Notes under the pieces: model-generated
Databases searched by the model: none
Seen by the model: only the letters and a program-made list of their open reading frames with translations
What the model was told of the DNA's origin: nothing
Shown: piece by piece, positions 6,173 through 14,276 of the stretch
Position numbering within the stretch: position 1 is the first letter of the stretch
Layout: every line of letters begins with the position of its first letter
Assembly: GCA_964468375.1 (NCBI GenBank)
Contig: CAYXUW010000040.1
Span: forward strand, 1-19,020
Direction of reading: 5' to 3'
Source: CAYXUW01 sp964468375
GTDB lineage: Bacteria; Planctomycetota; Phycisphaerae; Sedimentisphaerales; Anaerobacaceae
DNA: 19,020 bases
Made by a program: the position numbers and the translations under genes

Positions 6173-8614
6173 TTAATCGGCGATAGCGATTTTTAGTGCT
6201 TCGTTAGTATTTTTGACGAAGGCGAATTTCAAACCCTTTTTGGCCTCTTTAGGAACCTCCGGGAGGTCTTTTTTATTTCTGTCCGGCAGGATTACAGTCT
6301 TTATGCCGGCCTGTTTCGCGGCGAGGATTTTTTCCTTCAGACCGCCGATGGGCAGGACCAACCCTCGCAGAGTTATTTCACCGGTCATTGCGACGTCGGG
6401 ACGTATGGGCTTTTGCAGTAATAGGCTGACTAGTGAAGTGAACATTGCGATTCCGGCACTTGGGCCATCTTTGGGAACGGCCCCCGCCGGGACATGAATG
6501 TGATAATCAAACTTTTTGAATTTGTCGGGCTCGATTTTTAATCTCTTAGCATTTGCCTTTACGATTGAAAATGCTGCTTGTGCGCTTTCCTTCATTACGT
6601 CGCCGATATGACCGGTTAATAGCAGTTGCCCTTTTCCGGGCATAGATGCCGATTCAATGAAGAGCAGTTCTCCACCAACGGGCGTAAAAGCAAGAGCTGT
6701 GGCGACGCCGGGTATTCCTGTTCGAAGGGCTAGTTCAGATTCGAATTGTGTTGGCCCGAGGATTTTTGAAAGGTCCTTTTTATCAATAGTGGCGCGTCTT
6801 TTTTTACTTTTTGCGATTTGAGTGGCGACAGCCCTGCAGACGGCCGCTATATTCCTTTCGAGGTTTCGAACCCCCGCCTCACGGGTATAATCACGGATTA
6901 TTGATAGAATTGCCTCATCTTTCATAGTCAGACGGCTTTTGCTTAAACCGTGCTCTTTAAGCTGTCGCGGAACGAGATATTTTTTTGCGATATTGAGTTT
7001 CTCGTTTTCGGTGTAACCGGGCAATTCGATAACTTCCATTCTGTCTCGCAGCGCTGGCGGTACGGGCTCAGTATAGTTTGCTGTGCCGATAAACATAACG
7101 GTGGATAAATCAAACGGCTCATCGAGGTAATGGTCTGTGAAGCTGAAGTTTTGCTCAGGGTCGAGAACTTCGAGCAGCGCGCTTGAAGGGTCGCCTCTGA
7201 AATCGGCTCCGATTTTGTCCAGTTCGTCGAGCATAAAGACCGGGTTTTTACTTTGGCATTTTCTTAACTCTTGCAGAATCCTTCCGGGCAGGGCACCGAT
7301 ATAAGTTCTTCGATGTCCGCGAATGTCGGCCTCGTCTCTTATTCCACCGAGTGATATGCGGATAAATTTTCTTTCCATTGCTCGTGCTATGGATTGGCCG
7401 AGCGATGTTTTACCCACGCCGGGTGGCCCTACAAAGCAGAGTATAGGACTTTTACCTGCGGGATTGAGCTTGCGGACGGCGAGAAATTCGAGGATGCGTT
7501 TTTTTACCTTTTTCAGGTCGTAGTGGTCTGCATTGAGTATTCGCTCGGCCTTGTTAATATCAAGCTGGTCTTCCGTCTGGATAGACCAGGGTAGTTCACA
7601 GACCCAGTCAAGATATGTTCGAATGACGCTGTATTCGGGAGAAGCAGGGGGTATCTTGCTCAATCTGTCCAGCTCGCGAAGCGCCTCTGTCTCGACTTTT
7701 TCAGGCATTTTAGCTTTTTTGATATTCTTTTTGATTTGCTTCAGCTCTTCGGTTTGCAGATCGCCCTTGCCGAGCTCGGATTGGATAGCTTTAAGCTGTT
7801 CTTGCAGGAAATATTCTCGCTGATTTTTATCTACGGCTTCCCTTACTCTGCCTTGAATTTTATGGCTTAGCTCGAGGACTTCCAGTTGGCCTGCCAGAGC
7901 GGTGGATATCGCTTCAAGACGCTTGACAGCATCCAGTTCTTCGAGTAGTTGCTGTTTCTTGGCGATGTCGAGATTAAGATTGGCTGCAAGAAAATCCGCT
8001 AAGGCGGAGGGATTTTCAATGTTTTCAAGTAATACAGATGCTTCTTCCGGTACATTAGGGCTTAACGTTATGACCCGATTTGCGGTTTGTCGGACGCTGA
8101 CCATAAGTGCTTGGAGCTTTTTGGTCATGTTTGTTTTTACGCGAAGCAGTTGAACTGTGGCTTTTAGATACGGCTCAGTAGCTATCGGCTTTACGATTTT
8201 AAAGCGTGCTATCCCGTGAACTATTATGTTAATTGAGCCCTGCGGTATTTTTATAAGTTTTAATATAGAGGCGGCTGTTCCCACGGAGTAGATATCGTTA
8301 AAGTTAGGCCTGTTCGTTTCGGGATTGTGTTGTGTTACAAGTCCTATAATGGATTCATTAGGTCGGGTTTCGGTAAGCAGCTGTTTACTTCTCTCTCGAC
8401 CAATTGATAATGGTGTTACTGTTCCAGGATAGGCGACGGCATTTCTAATCGGCAAAATACCAATAGTCTCCGGCAGTTTGAAGATATGATTGTGCTCATG
8501 CAATGGGCCGGTCTCATTGAGCAAGTGGTATTCGAGGTTCACAGGGTCTTCCGGCATCATTTCAATCGGCCAGATGCTGCTTAGAGAAAACAGATTTTCC
8601 GGGTTATTTGTCAT
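6173..8614 (-). CDS. lon: ATP-dependent protease Lon (LonA type)
   Basis: 813 residues, about 30 longer than the enterobacterial protein. Lon degrades misfolded and regulatory proteins in the cytoplasm as a hexamer. The N-terminal substrate-binding domain starts at about residue 45 (ETIGILPIRNAVAYPGTVTP). A coiled region follows (QREYFLQEQLKAIQSELG). The AAA+ domain has Walker A GPPGVGKT at 396-403 and Walker B VFMLDELDK. The sensor and arginine region includes MFIGTAN and DRMEVIELPGYT. The C-terminal protease has catalytic Ser719 (PKDGPSAG) and Lys762 (GGLKEK), 43 residues apart as expected. The first 40 or so residues are poorly conserved, and the true start could be Met19 or Met20. No Shine-Dalgarno is seen; a TATAAT lies only 4 nt upstream but lacks a -35. 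lon is convergent with folP and its small neighbour. Confidence 0.97.
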   Translation of the reverse strand: MTNNPENLFSLSSIWPIEMMPEDPVNLEYHLLNETGPLHEHNHIFKLPETIGILPIRNAVAYPGTVTPLSIGRERSKQLLTETRPNESIIGLVTQHNPETNRPNFNDIYSVGTAASILKLIKIPQGSINIIVHGIARFKIVKPIATEPYLKATVQLLRVKTNMTKKLQALMVSVRQTANRVITLSPNVPEEASVLLENIENPSALADFLAANLNLDIAKKQQLLEELDAVKRLEAISTALAGQLEVLELSHKIQGRVREAVDKNQREYFLQEQLKAIQSELGKGDLQTEELKQIKKNIKKAKMPEKVETEALRELDRLSKIPPASPEYSVIRTYLDWVCELPWSIQTEDQLDINKAERILNADHYDLKKVKKRILEFLAVRKLNPAGKSPILCFVGPPGVGKTSLGQSIARAMERKFIRISLGGIRDEADIRGHRRTYIGALPGRILQELRKCQSKNPVFMLDELDKIGADFRGDPSSALLEVLDPEQNFSFTDHYLDEPFDLSTVMFIGTANYTEPVPPALRDRMEVIELPGYTENEKLNIAKKYLVPRQLKEHGLSKSRLTMKDEAILSIIRDYTREAGVRNLERNIAAVCRAVATQIAKSKKRRATIDKKDLSKILGPTQFESELALRTGIPGVATALAFTPVGGELLFIESASMPGKGQLLLTGHIGDVMKESAQAAFSIVKANAKRLKIEPDKFKKFDYHIHVPAGAVPKDGPSAGIAMFTSLVSLLLQKPIRPDVAMTGEITLRGLVLPIGGLKEKILAAKQAGIKTVILPDRNKKDLPEVPKEAKKGLKFAFVKNTNEALKIAIAD

Positions 8615-8914
8615 ATTAATTATATCGGTTGTTTCCCATATAGGGTGTGATAATAAACGATTTAAATTAAAAACTTAAAGCTAATTCGCAGGCTTGGCCT
8701 ATAATAATGGGACCCGAGCCAATAATCATCACCTTTTTTATATCATCTCGTTTTGGCATTTGAAATTTTCCTAATTTCCTCAAAACTCCATTTAAAGTTA
8801 TAAATTTGTACGATTTGAGAATGCCACAAATTTATCGTGGTCGTGAGGGATGAGATTATATAAGAATTATGTTGTCAAATAAGAAAAGTTTATAAAACAG
8901 GTAAATCAGAGTTT
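8615..8914. other. 300-nt intergenic region between lipB-lipA and lon
   Basis: AT-rich stretch with no complete gene. It holds the carB 5' remnant (8667-8759) and its ribosome-binding region just upstream. A TATAAT (8855-8860) and a TTGACA (8873-8878) also occur on the minus strand, but they are only 12 nt apart, too close to form one promoter. I see no terminator hairpin after lipBA and no clear promoter for lon. Confidence 0.6.
8667..8759 (-). pseudogene. carB: 5' remnant of carbamoyl-phosphate synthase large subunit gene (carB)
   Basis: On the minus strand an ATG at 8759 opens MPKRDDIKKVMIIGSGPIII, then GQACE. This is the near-invariant N-terminus of CarB, including its first nucleotide-binding glycines. 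After Glu25 the expected FDYSGTQA is replaced by LALSF and a stop, so similarity ends at about 8683 and the remaining thousand or so residues are absent. AGGA-containing sequence (GAGGAAATTAGGA) precedes the ATG as for a genuine gene start. It lies downstream of lipBA and upstream of lon on the same strand. It is most simply a leftover of a gene lost or moved by rearrangement, or a chimeric assembly joint. A working carB would have to be elsewhere. A 30-residue peptide could still be made from it. Confidence 0.8.
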
Positions 8915-10435
8915 TCACAGAGTGCTTTCTTTTTCTGCGAAATATGAGCTGCGGGCAAATGGCTCGGATATAACCCATTCAAAGCCGAACTCGGTCGCTC
9001 GCTGTTTCCACCAATCGAATTTTGCAGGCGGTATGTATTCGGCGACCTCAAGCGAATCTTTTGATGGTTTTAGGTATTGGCCGATTGTAAGTCTGTCACA
9101 GCCGGCGTCGCGCAGATCTTTTAGGACCTGTTCTGTTTCTGTATCGGTTTCACCCAATCCAAGCATAATTGAGGATTTTGTTGTGATGTCCCTGTAGTTT
9201 TCTTTAGCCAATTTAAGCAGCTTTAAAGAGCGTTTGTAGTCCCCGCCTGCTCTGGCCTTTTGATATAAGCGGGGGACTGTTTCAATATTATGCGCGAATA
9301 CGAACGGCAGGGTATCAGCCAGTATTTTTACGGCTCGACTTTGGCAGTTTTGGAAATCCGGTGTTAGTATTTCAAACTTCACATTTGGGCATCTGCTTCT
9401 TACCTCCTTAATACAGTTGCGGAAATGCCCCGCGCCGCCGTCCGGCAAATCATCGCGATTGACACTTGTGATTACCAGATATTTAATGCCCATTTGTTCT
9501 GCCATATCAGCTATTCTTGCCGGCTCGGTTGAATCGGGCGGTGCAGGTTTGCCTGTAGCCACCGAGCAGAATTTGCAGTTTCGCGTGCAGATGTTACCCA
9601 GAATCAAAACGGTCGCAGTGCCTCTCGACCAGCACTCTCCTCGGTTCGGACAATTGGCGTTGTGACATATCGTTTTTATGCCGAGAGAGCTTAAAACTGT
9701 CGCCGTCGAATTGTATTCGGTGTTAGTTGACAACGGCCTTTTCAGCCAGGCCGGTAATTTTTGCCGCCCGTTGGTTATAGAAAAATGTTTGGTAAGCAGT
9801 TGGGATAGTTTCTCTTTTACCTCGCTCATCGAATGGCGTTTTCCCGTTTCTTGCAATACTGATGTCATTTCCACTTTATCGAGCCCGCATGGTACAATAT
9901 TCTCGAATATACCTAGGTTGTTTTGAATGTTTATTGCCATACCATGATAAGTTACAGATTTTGAAACGCGCACACCGATGGAGGCGATTTTTCTGCCGTT
10001 TACCCATAGACCGGGAAAACCTTTGCGTTGTTGGCTTTTAACATTTAGTTGTTCCAGCAGTTCAGTACCAATCTCCTCGAGTTCTCTGATATATTCGCTG
10101 ATGTCTAAATGCAAGTCCCGTAAATGGAGAATAGGGTAAAAAACCAATTGGCCTGGATTGTGGGCGGTTCCACCGCCTCCTCTGCGGATGTCGATGACGT
10201 CGATGCCTTTTTGTTCCAAATCACTGCGGTTAGCGAGCAATTTATTGGCACTTTGTCTGGCTCCAAGAGTAATGACCGGGCTATGTTCTGCAATCAAAAC
10301 AGTATCAGGTATTTCGTCATTGCGCCGCTTGTCACACAGTTCGTATTGTTGCTGGAGAGTGTCTCGATAGTCGGCGAGGCCGCAATCGATGACTTGCAGG
10401 GATGATTTTTTTGTTTTTTCAGCCACGGTTATCAC
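8915..10435 (-). CDS. lipB-lipA: Fused octanoyltransferase (LipB) - lipoyl synthase (LipA)
   Basis: 506 residues in one uninterrupted frame. Residues about 15-220 are LipB, which moves octanoate from acyl carrier protein to lipoyl domains. It has RRGGGGTAHNPGQLVFYP, Lys149 (NGRKIASIG) and catalytic Cys183 (NIVPCGLDKV), 34 residues apart as in E. coli. Residues about 228-506 are LipA, the radical-SAM enzyme that inserts two sulfurs. The auxiliary cluster cysteines are C257, C262 and C268 (CHNANCPNRGEC). The SAM cluster is C283-x3-C287-x2-C290 (CTRNCKFC), and the essential C-terminal RSSY is at 495-498. All catalytic residues of both halves are present. The start is a GTG (10435) without a Shine-Dalgarno; GTG 10426 is the alternative. 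It begins 24 nt after birA, last in the uvrB-nadC-birA run. The join lies in a short basic linker (TNGRQKLPAWLKRPL). Confidence 0.95.
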   Translation of the reverse strand: MITVAEKTKKSSLQVIDCGLADYRDTLQQQYELCDKRRNDEIPDTVLIAEHSPVITLGARQSANKLLANRSDLEQKGIDVIDIRRGGGGTAHNPGQLVFYPILHLRDLHLDISEYIRELEEIGTELLEQLNVKSQQRKGFPGLWVNGRKIASIGVRVSKSVTYHGMAINIQNNLGIFENIVPCGLDKVEMTSVLQETGKRHSMSEVKEKLSQLLTKHFSITNGRQKLPAWLKRPLSTNTEYNSTATVLSSLGIKTICHNANCPNRGECWSRGTATVLILGNICTRNCKFCSVATGKPAPPDSTEPARIADMAEQMGIKYLVITSVNRDDLPDGGAGHFRNCIKEVRSRCPNVKFEILTPDFQNCQSRAVKILADTLPFVFAHNIETVPRLYQKARAGGDYKRSLKLLKLAKENYRDITTKSSIMLGLGETDTETEQVLKDLRDAGCDRLTIGQYLKPSKDSLEVAEYIPPAKFDWWKQRATEFGFEWVISEPFARSSYFAEKESTL

Positions 10436-10459
10436 GATGATAATATAACACAGAGTTAA

Positions 10460-11248
10460 TTATTTTGCGATAGTGGTGTGTGCAGCATCGAACATTCTGA
10501 CTCCTCCGCGTTCGAGCTGAAGAATCAGGCCCTTTTCAGGGTCGATGCCGATACAATTGCCGGTGAATTGCTTGCTGTTATAGACAACCGTTATTCTTTG
10601 ATTTAGCAGTATGCTTAACTCTCGCCATTGCTCGATTATTTTTTTGCTGTCTTTATCCGCAATTCGCAGCTGATGGTCTAAAGAGCTGAGAAGTCTCCTC
10701 GCCAGCGAGATTCGGTCACATATCGAACCGCTTTCGATATCGATACTTGTTGCTGTTTCCTGCAGTTCACTGGGGAAAGACGTTTTCTTTTGATGGCAAT
10801 TTATACCGATGCCGAGAATGTAAGCAGTATGGTCGTTGATGGTTTTTGATTCGAGCAGGATGCCCGCTATTTTTTTGCCGTTTAGTATTATATCGTTCGG
10901 CCATTTTATTTTTGCATGGCTGTTAGCGATTTTCCCTATAGTCTCGGCTGTTGCCACAGCCAGCGTAAGTGAAATCAGCTCCGCTTTGCATTGACACGAA
11001 GTTAAAAGAACCGAACAAAGGATACTATCGGCGCGGCTGCTGTGCCATTTGTTACCGCCTCTGCCTCGGCCGGCGGTTTGTTCTTCGGCGAAGATTGCCA
11101 GCCCATCGTTTTCTTTGTTCTTTGAGTATTCAGCGGCGATGTCATTTGTGCTTGACGTGCGGTTGAAAACGAGGATTTTCCTGCCTATATATTTAGTATT
11201 TACTTTTATTTTGTCCGGCTCAAGGCGGTCGTTTGTTTGGTAAATCAT
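10460..11248 (-). CDS. birA: Biotin-[acetyl-CoA-carboxylase] ligase (no DNA-binding domain)
   Basis: 262 residues. It makes biotinyl-AMP and attaches biotin to carrier proteins in the cytoplasm. NRTSSTNDIA, the adenylate loop TAGRGRGGNKW (GRGRGG at 60-65), KIKWPNDIILNGKKIAGILL and ILGIGINCHQ are the ligase core. A C-terminal SH3-like segment (VYNSKQFTGNCIGIDPEKGL) closes the protein. There is no N-terminal helix-turn-helix, so it is a group I ligase and should not act as the biotin operon repressor. The start lies 3 nt after the nadC stop, which implies coupled translation. It sits between nadC and the lipB-lipA fusion in a cofactor-rich run. Confidence 0.95.
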   Translation of the reverse strand: MIYQTNDRLEPDKIKVNTKYIGRKILVFNRTSSTNDIAAEYSKNKENDGLAIFAEEQTAGRGRGGNKWHSSRADSILCSVLLTSCQCKAELISLTLAVATAETIGKIANSHAKIKWPNDIILNGKKIAGILLESKTINDHTAYILGIGINCHQKKTSFPSELQETATSIDIESGSICDRISLARRLLSSLDHQLRIADKDSKKIIEQWRELSILLNQRITVVYNSKQFTGNCIGIDPEKGLILQLERGGVRMFDAAHTTIAK

Positions 11249-11251
11249 AGC

Positions 11252-12124
11252 TTATCTATCGAGGGCAATGTCGGCGGCCGCTGCTGAGTGAGTGATTGCG
11301 CCGACTGCGATTCTGTCGACTCCGCATTGGGCTATAGCGGAAACGTTATTCAATGTTATATTTCCTGATGCTTCGAGCAGAGGCTTTTTGCTTTTTTTAC
11401 GCATTTTATTCCGCATTTCGACGGCGTGTTTTAACTGCCACTGCCCCATATTGTCGAGCAATACGATGTCGACACTTGGAATTTCCAGCACATAATTGAG
11501 CTGGTCATCGACGTGGTCCACTTCCACAGCAACGAAGTTGACGCCTTTTACCTTTCGGGCTTTGCGAACGATTTTCTCGAGTTTCGGCTTAAAGTTTCTT
11601 CCCAGTTGCGCCAGGTGGTTGTCTTTAATCAGAATCCCGTCATAAAGCCCTAATCTGTGGTTGTATCCTCCCCCGCAGCGGACAGCATACTTTTCGAGGA
11701 TGCGCCAGCCCGGCATCGTTTTCCGAGTATCGTAGATTTTTGCTTTTGTGCCTTGAACGGCACGAACGTATTTATTAGTTGTCGTGGCTATTCCGCTGAG
11801 GCGCTGTAGAAAATTGAGCATAACCCGCTCGGCGCTTAGCATTGAGCGCAGCGGACCCTCTATAGTAGCTAACTTGCAGCCGACATGAGCGGACTCGCCG
11901 TCATCCACGTATACCTTTAACGTAAGTCTCGGGTCATAATGTTTGAGAATCTCCCCTGCGACATCCATTCCGCAAACAATTATCTCCTCACGAGATATTA
12001 TATTCGCTTTATCGACCGTGTCTTTTTTAAAGAGAAGCTCGCTGGTCATATCACCGGTGCCTAAATCCTCTTCGATTGCCATCTTGATTATTGGTTGAGC
12101 TTTTGCGAGGTTAAGTTTTTTCAT
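11252..12124 (-). CDS. nadC: Nicotinate-nucleotide pyrophosphorylase (quinolinate phosphoribosyltransferase)
   Basis: 290 residues, the normal length. The enzyme converts quinolinate and PRPP to nicotinate mononucleotide, the third step of de novo NAD synthesis. Motifs seen are EDLGTGDMTSELLF at the N-terminus, ERVMLNFLQRLSGIAT, YDTRKTMPGWRILEKYAVRC, GGGYNHRLGLYDGILIKDNH, VAVEVDHVDDQ and LEASGNITLNNV. They cover the quinolinate- and PRPP-binding residues. The ATG at 12124 is 14 nt inside the end of uvrB, in another frame, and is preceded by AAGGA. birA follows after 3 nt. No nadA or nadB is seen in the window. Confidence 0.96.
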   Translation of the reverse strand: MKKLNLAKAQPIIKMAIEEDLGTGDMTSELLFKKDTVDKANIISREEIIVCGMDVAGEILKHYDPRLTLKVYVDDGESAHVGCKLATIEGPLRSMLSAERVMLNFLQRLSGIATTTNKYVRAVQGTKAKIYDTRKTMPGWRILEKYAVRCGGGYNHRLGLYDGILIKDNHLAQLGRNFKPKLEKIVRKARKVKGVNFVAVEVDHVDDQLNYVLEIPSVDIVLLDNMGQWQLKHAVEMRNKMRKKSKKPLLEASGNITLNNVSAIAQCGVDRIAVGAITHSAAAADIALDR

Positions 12125-14162
12125 TTGATTTTTTCCTTTGCTTTTTCGTAGCTAAAAAGCTCCGTTTCTTCTTCTTCGATTCGATAAGAGCGAATTCCGG
12201 GAGCTCTTTCAGTTCACGAAGCTGGTCTCGCAGGAAAGCAGCCCGCTCGAAATCCAGCTCCTGTGCCGCTTCGAGCATTTCTTTTTCAATCTGTGTTGCC
12301 AGCTCAACCTTGTCATATTCCCGTTCTCCGAACTGTATTGCTTCCCGGGCGGTTTTTCTCGCCTTTATCTGCTCGGTTAAACTCTTGCGAATCTCCTTTC
12401 TTATCGTCTGCGGCGTAATGTTATGCTCTTTATTGAATTTTAACTGAATTTTACGACGTCTTTCGGTTTCGTCAATAGCTTTTTGCATCGATTCTGTAAC
12501 CTTATCGGCGTATAAAAAGACCGTCGCGTTGATATTTCGCGCGGTTCTTCCGATGGTTTGTATCAGCGAAATGTGGCTGCGCAGGAACCCTTCCTTGTCC
12601 GCATCGAGGATTGCCACGGCTGAAACCTCCGGCAAATCCAGGCCTTCCCGTAGCAGGTTGATCCCGACCAGCACGTCGAATTCTCCGTTGCGCAGGTCGC
12701 GCAGTATCTCGATTCTTTCCAGTGTGTCGATTTCGCTGTGCAGATACCGGCAGCGAAACCCTTTCTTGGTAATAAAACCCGCCAAGTCTTCTGCCATTCT
12801 TTTAGTCAGGGTTGTAACGAGCATCCGTTCCTTGGCCTTAACTCGTTTTTCAATTTCACCGAGCAGGTGCGTAACTTGATTGCTGGCCGGATAAACGAGA
12901 ATTTCGGGGTCAACCAGCCCCGTCGGTCTTATGATTTGCTCGACAACCTCGTTGTTGCATTGTTCCAGTTCGAACTCTCCCGGCGTCGCGGAAACAAAAA
13001 TAACCTTATTCCAGCTTTCCTTGAACTCTTCAAACCGCAAAGGCCTGTTATCCAATGCGCTTGGCAGTCTGAATCCGTGTTCTACCAGAACTTCTTTTCT
13101 GCTCTTGTCACCTGCCCACATCGCTCGCAGTTGCGGTATCGTAACATGCGATTCATCTATGAATAATAAAAAGTCTTTCGGAAAGTAATCAATCAGCGTA
13201 TAGGGCTTCGCTCCTGCCGGTAGCCCTGATAAGTGTCTGGCGTAATTTTCAATCCCGCTGCAGTAGCCGACCTCCTGCATCATTTCAAGGTCATACATTG
13301 TCCGGGCCTGCAATCGCTGGGCCTCGAGAAGTTTGCCCTCCTGGCGCAATTGCTGGAGCCGTTCTGCCAGTTCCGCTCTTATGTTCTCTATAGCGGAATC
13401 AATTCTCTCCGCTGGCATAACATAATGCTCAGCGGGATAGATAAAAACCTGTTCCTCCTCGGCCAAAGTTTCAGCAGATGTCGGGTTTATATAGCTGATT
13501 TTTTCAACGCAGTCCCCGAAGAACTCGAAGCGGATAGCGAAAGTTTCATAGGAGGGATACAGTTCCACCACGTCGCCGCGAACCCTGAATTTCCCTCTGC
13601 TGAAGTCAATATCGTTTCTGTTGTATTGCAGGTCTGCGAATCTCCCGAGTAGTTCATTCCTGTTAATATTATCTCCCGTCCGCACTGCTGCTACCGATGC
13701 CTTGTAATCTTCTGGCGAGCCAAGACCGAAGATGCAGGAAACGGATGCGACTATAATGCAGTCACGCCTTGTCGATAAACTTGTGGTGGTGGAAAGCCGC
13801 AGCCGGTCAAGGTCAGCATTTTTTGAGGCGTCTTTTTCTATGTAAATATCTCGCTGCGGAATATACGCCTCCGGCTGGTAGTAATCGTAATAGCTGACGA
13901 AATATTCCACGGCGTTTTCCGGAAAAAGCTCCTTGAACTCCTCGTAAAGCTGGGCGGCCAGCGTCTTATTGTGCGATATGATAAGAACCGGCATATCGAA
14001 TTGAGCCAGCGTCTGGGCCATCGTGAACGTCTTGCCGCTTCCCGTAACGCCCATCAGCATCTGGAACTTCTGGCTCTTGCGCAGCCCATCTGCGAGCTTC
14101 TCTATTGCCTGCGGCTGGTCGCCGGCCGGCTTGAACGCACTATTTAGTTTGAATATTCCCAT
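12111..14162 (-). CDS. uvrB: Excinuclease ABC subunit B
   Basis: 683 residues from the ATG at 14162. A longer frame from a TTG at 14243 adds 27 residues unlike the family and would span the promoter. UvrB verifies damage in nucleotide excision repair with UvrA and UvrC. The start MGIFKLNSAFKPAGDQPQAI is canonical. Walker A GVTGSGKT has Lys44. The beta-hairpin region reads YYDYYQPEAYIPQRDIYIEK, and Walker B is FIDESHVTIPQ. The helicase motif VGINLLREGLDLPEVSAV is present, and so is the C-terminal UVR domain that contacts UvrC (KEMLEAAQELDFERAAFLRD). The final 25 residues are an unusual Lys-rich tail. The ATG has no Shine-Dalgarno, and a good promoter lies so close that the leader would be about 4 nt. 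nadC overlaps its end by 14 nt. Confidence 0.97.
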   Translation of the reverse strand: MGIFKLNSAFKPAGDQPQAIEKLADGLRKSQKFQMLMGVTGSGKTFTMAQTLAQFDMPVLIISHNKTLAAQLYEEFKELFPENAVEYFVSYYDYYQPEAYIPQRDIYIEKDASKNADLDRLRLSTTTSLSTRRDCIIVASVSCIFGLGSPEDYKASVAAVRTGDNINRNELLGRFADLQYNRNDIDFSRGKFRVRGDVVELYPSYETFAIRFEFFGDCVEKISYINPTSAETLAEEEQVFIYPAEHYVMPAERIDSAIENIRAELAERLQQLRQEGKLLEAQRLQARTMYDLEMMQEVGYCSGIENYARHLSGLPAGAKPYTLIDYFPKDFLLFIDESHVTIPQLRAMWAGDKSRKEVLVEHGFRLPSALDNRPLRFEEFKESWNKVIFVSATPGEFELEQCNNEVVEQIIRPTGLVDPEILVYPASNQVTHLLGEIEKRVKAKERMLVTTLTKRMAEDLAGFITKKGFRCRYLHSEIDTLERIEILRDLRNGEFDVLVGINLLREGLDLPEVSAVAILDADKEGFLRSHISLIQTIGRTARNINATVFLYADKVTESMQKAIDETERRRKIQLKFNKEHNITPQTIRKEIRKSLTEQIKARKTAREAIQFGEREYDKVELATQIEKEMLEAAQELDFERAAFLRDQLRELKELPEFALIESKKKKRSFLATKKQRKKSNEKT

Positions 14163-14172
14163 TGAAACAACT

Positions 14173-14201
14173 ATTTTACGCCTAAACACTATAAAACTCA
14201 A
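14173..14201 (-). promoter_or_regulatory. Promoter of the uvrB-nadC-birA-lipBA run
   Basis: On the minus strand TTGAGT (14196-14201) and TAAAAT (14173-14178) are separated by exactly 17 nt. The predicted start lies near 14166, about 4 nt before the uvrB ATG, so the transcript would be leaderless or nearly so. This agrees with the absence of a Shine-Dalgarno. I see no clear LexA-type palindrome. Confidence 0.6.
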
Positions 14202-14215
14202 GAGAAAGGGCGATG

Positions 14216-14244
14216 TTGACATAGCTGTTTCAAACTGGGACAAT
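14216..14244 (+). promoter_or_regulatory. Promoter of the small lipoprotein-priA unit
   Basis: A perfect TTGACA (14216-14221) and GACAAT (14239-14244) are separated by 17 nt. The start would be near 14251, with a leader of about 26 nt carrying AAGGAG. It is divergent from the uvrB promoter, and the two -35 boxes are 14 nt apart. Confidence 0.6.
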
Positions 14245-14276
14245 CATCGGCAATAAATGAAACTTAAGGAGCGAAA

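Noticed and set aside
8621..8626. TATAAT-like sequence directly before lon
   Set aside because: It is too close to the ATG (about 4 nt) and has no matching -35 at 16-18 nt, so I do not call it a promoter.
8855..8878. TTGACA and TATAAT on the minus strand after lipBA, as a promoter for the carB remnant
   Set aside because: The spacing is only 12 nt, too short for a sigma70 promoter. Each box may be chance in an AT-rich region, although the TATAAT might use another -35.
14163..14243. 27-residue N-terminal extension of UvrB from a TTG codon
   Set aside because: UvrB proteins begin at the MGIFKLNSAFKPAGDQ-type sequence. The extension resembles nothing in the family, and two promoter-like elements lie inside it.
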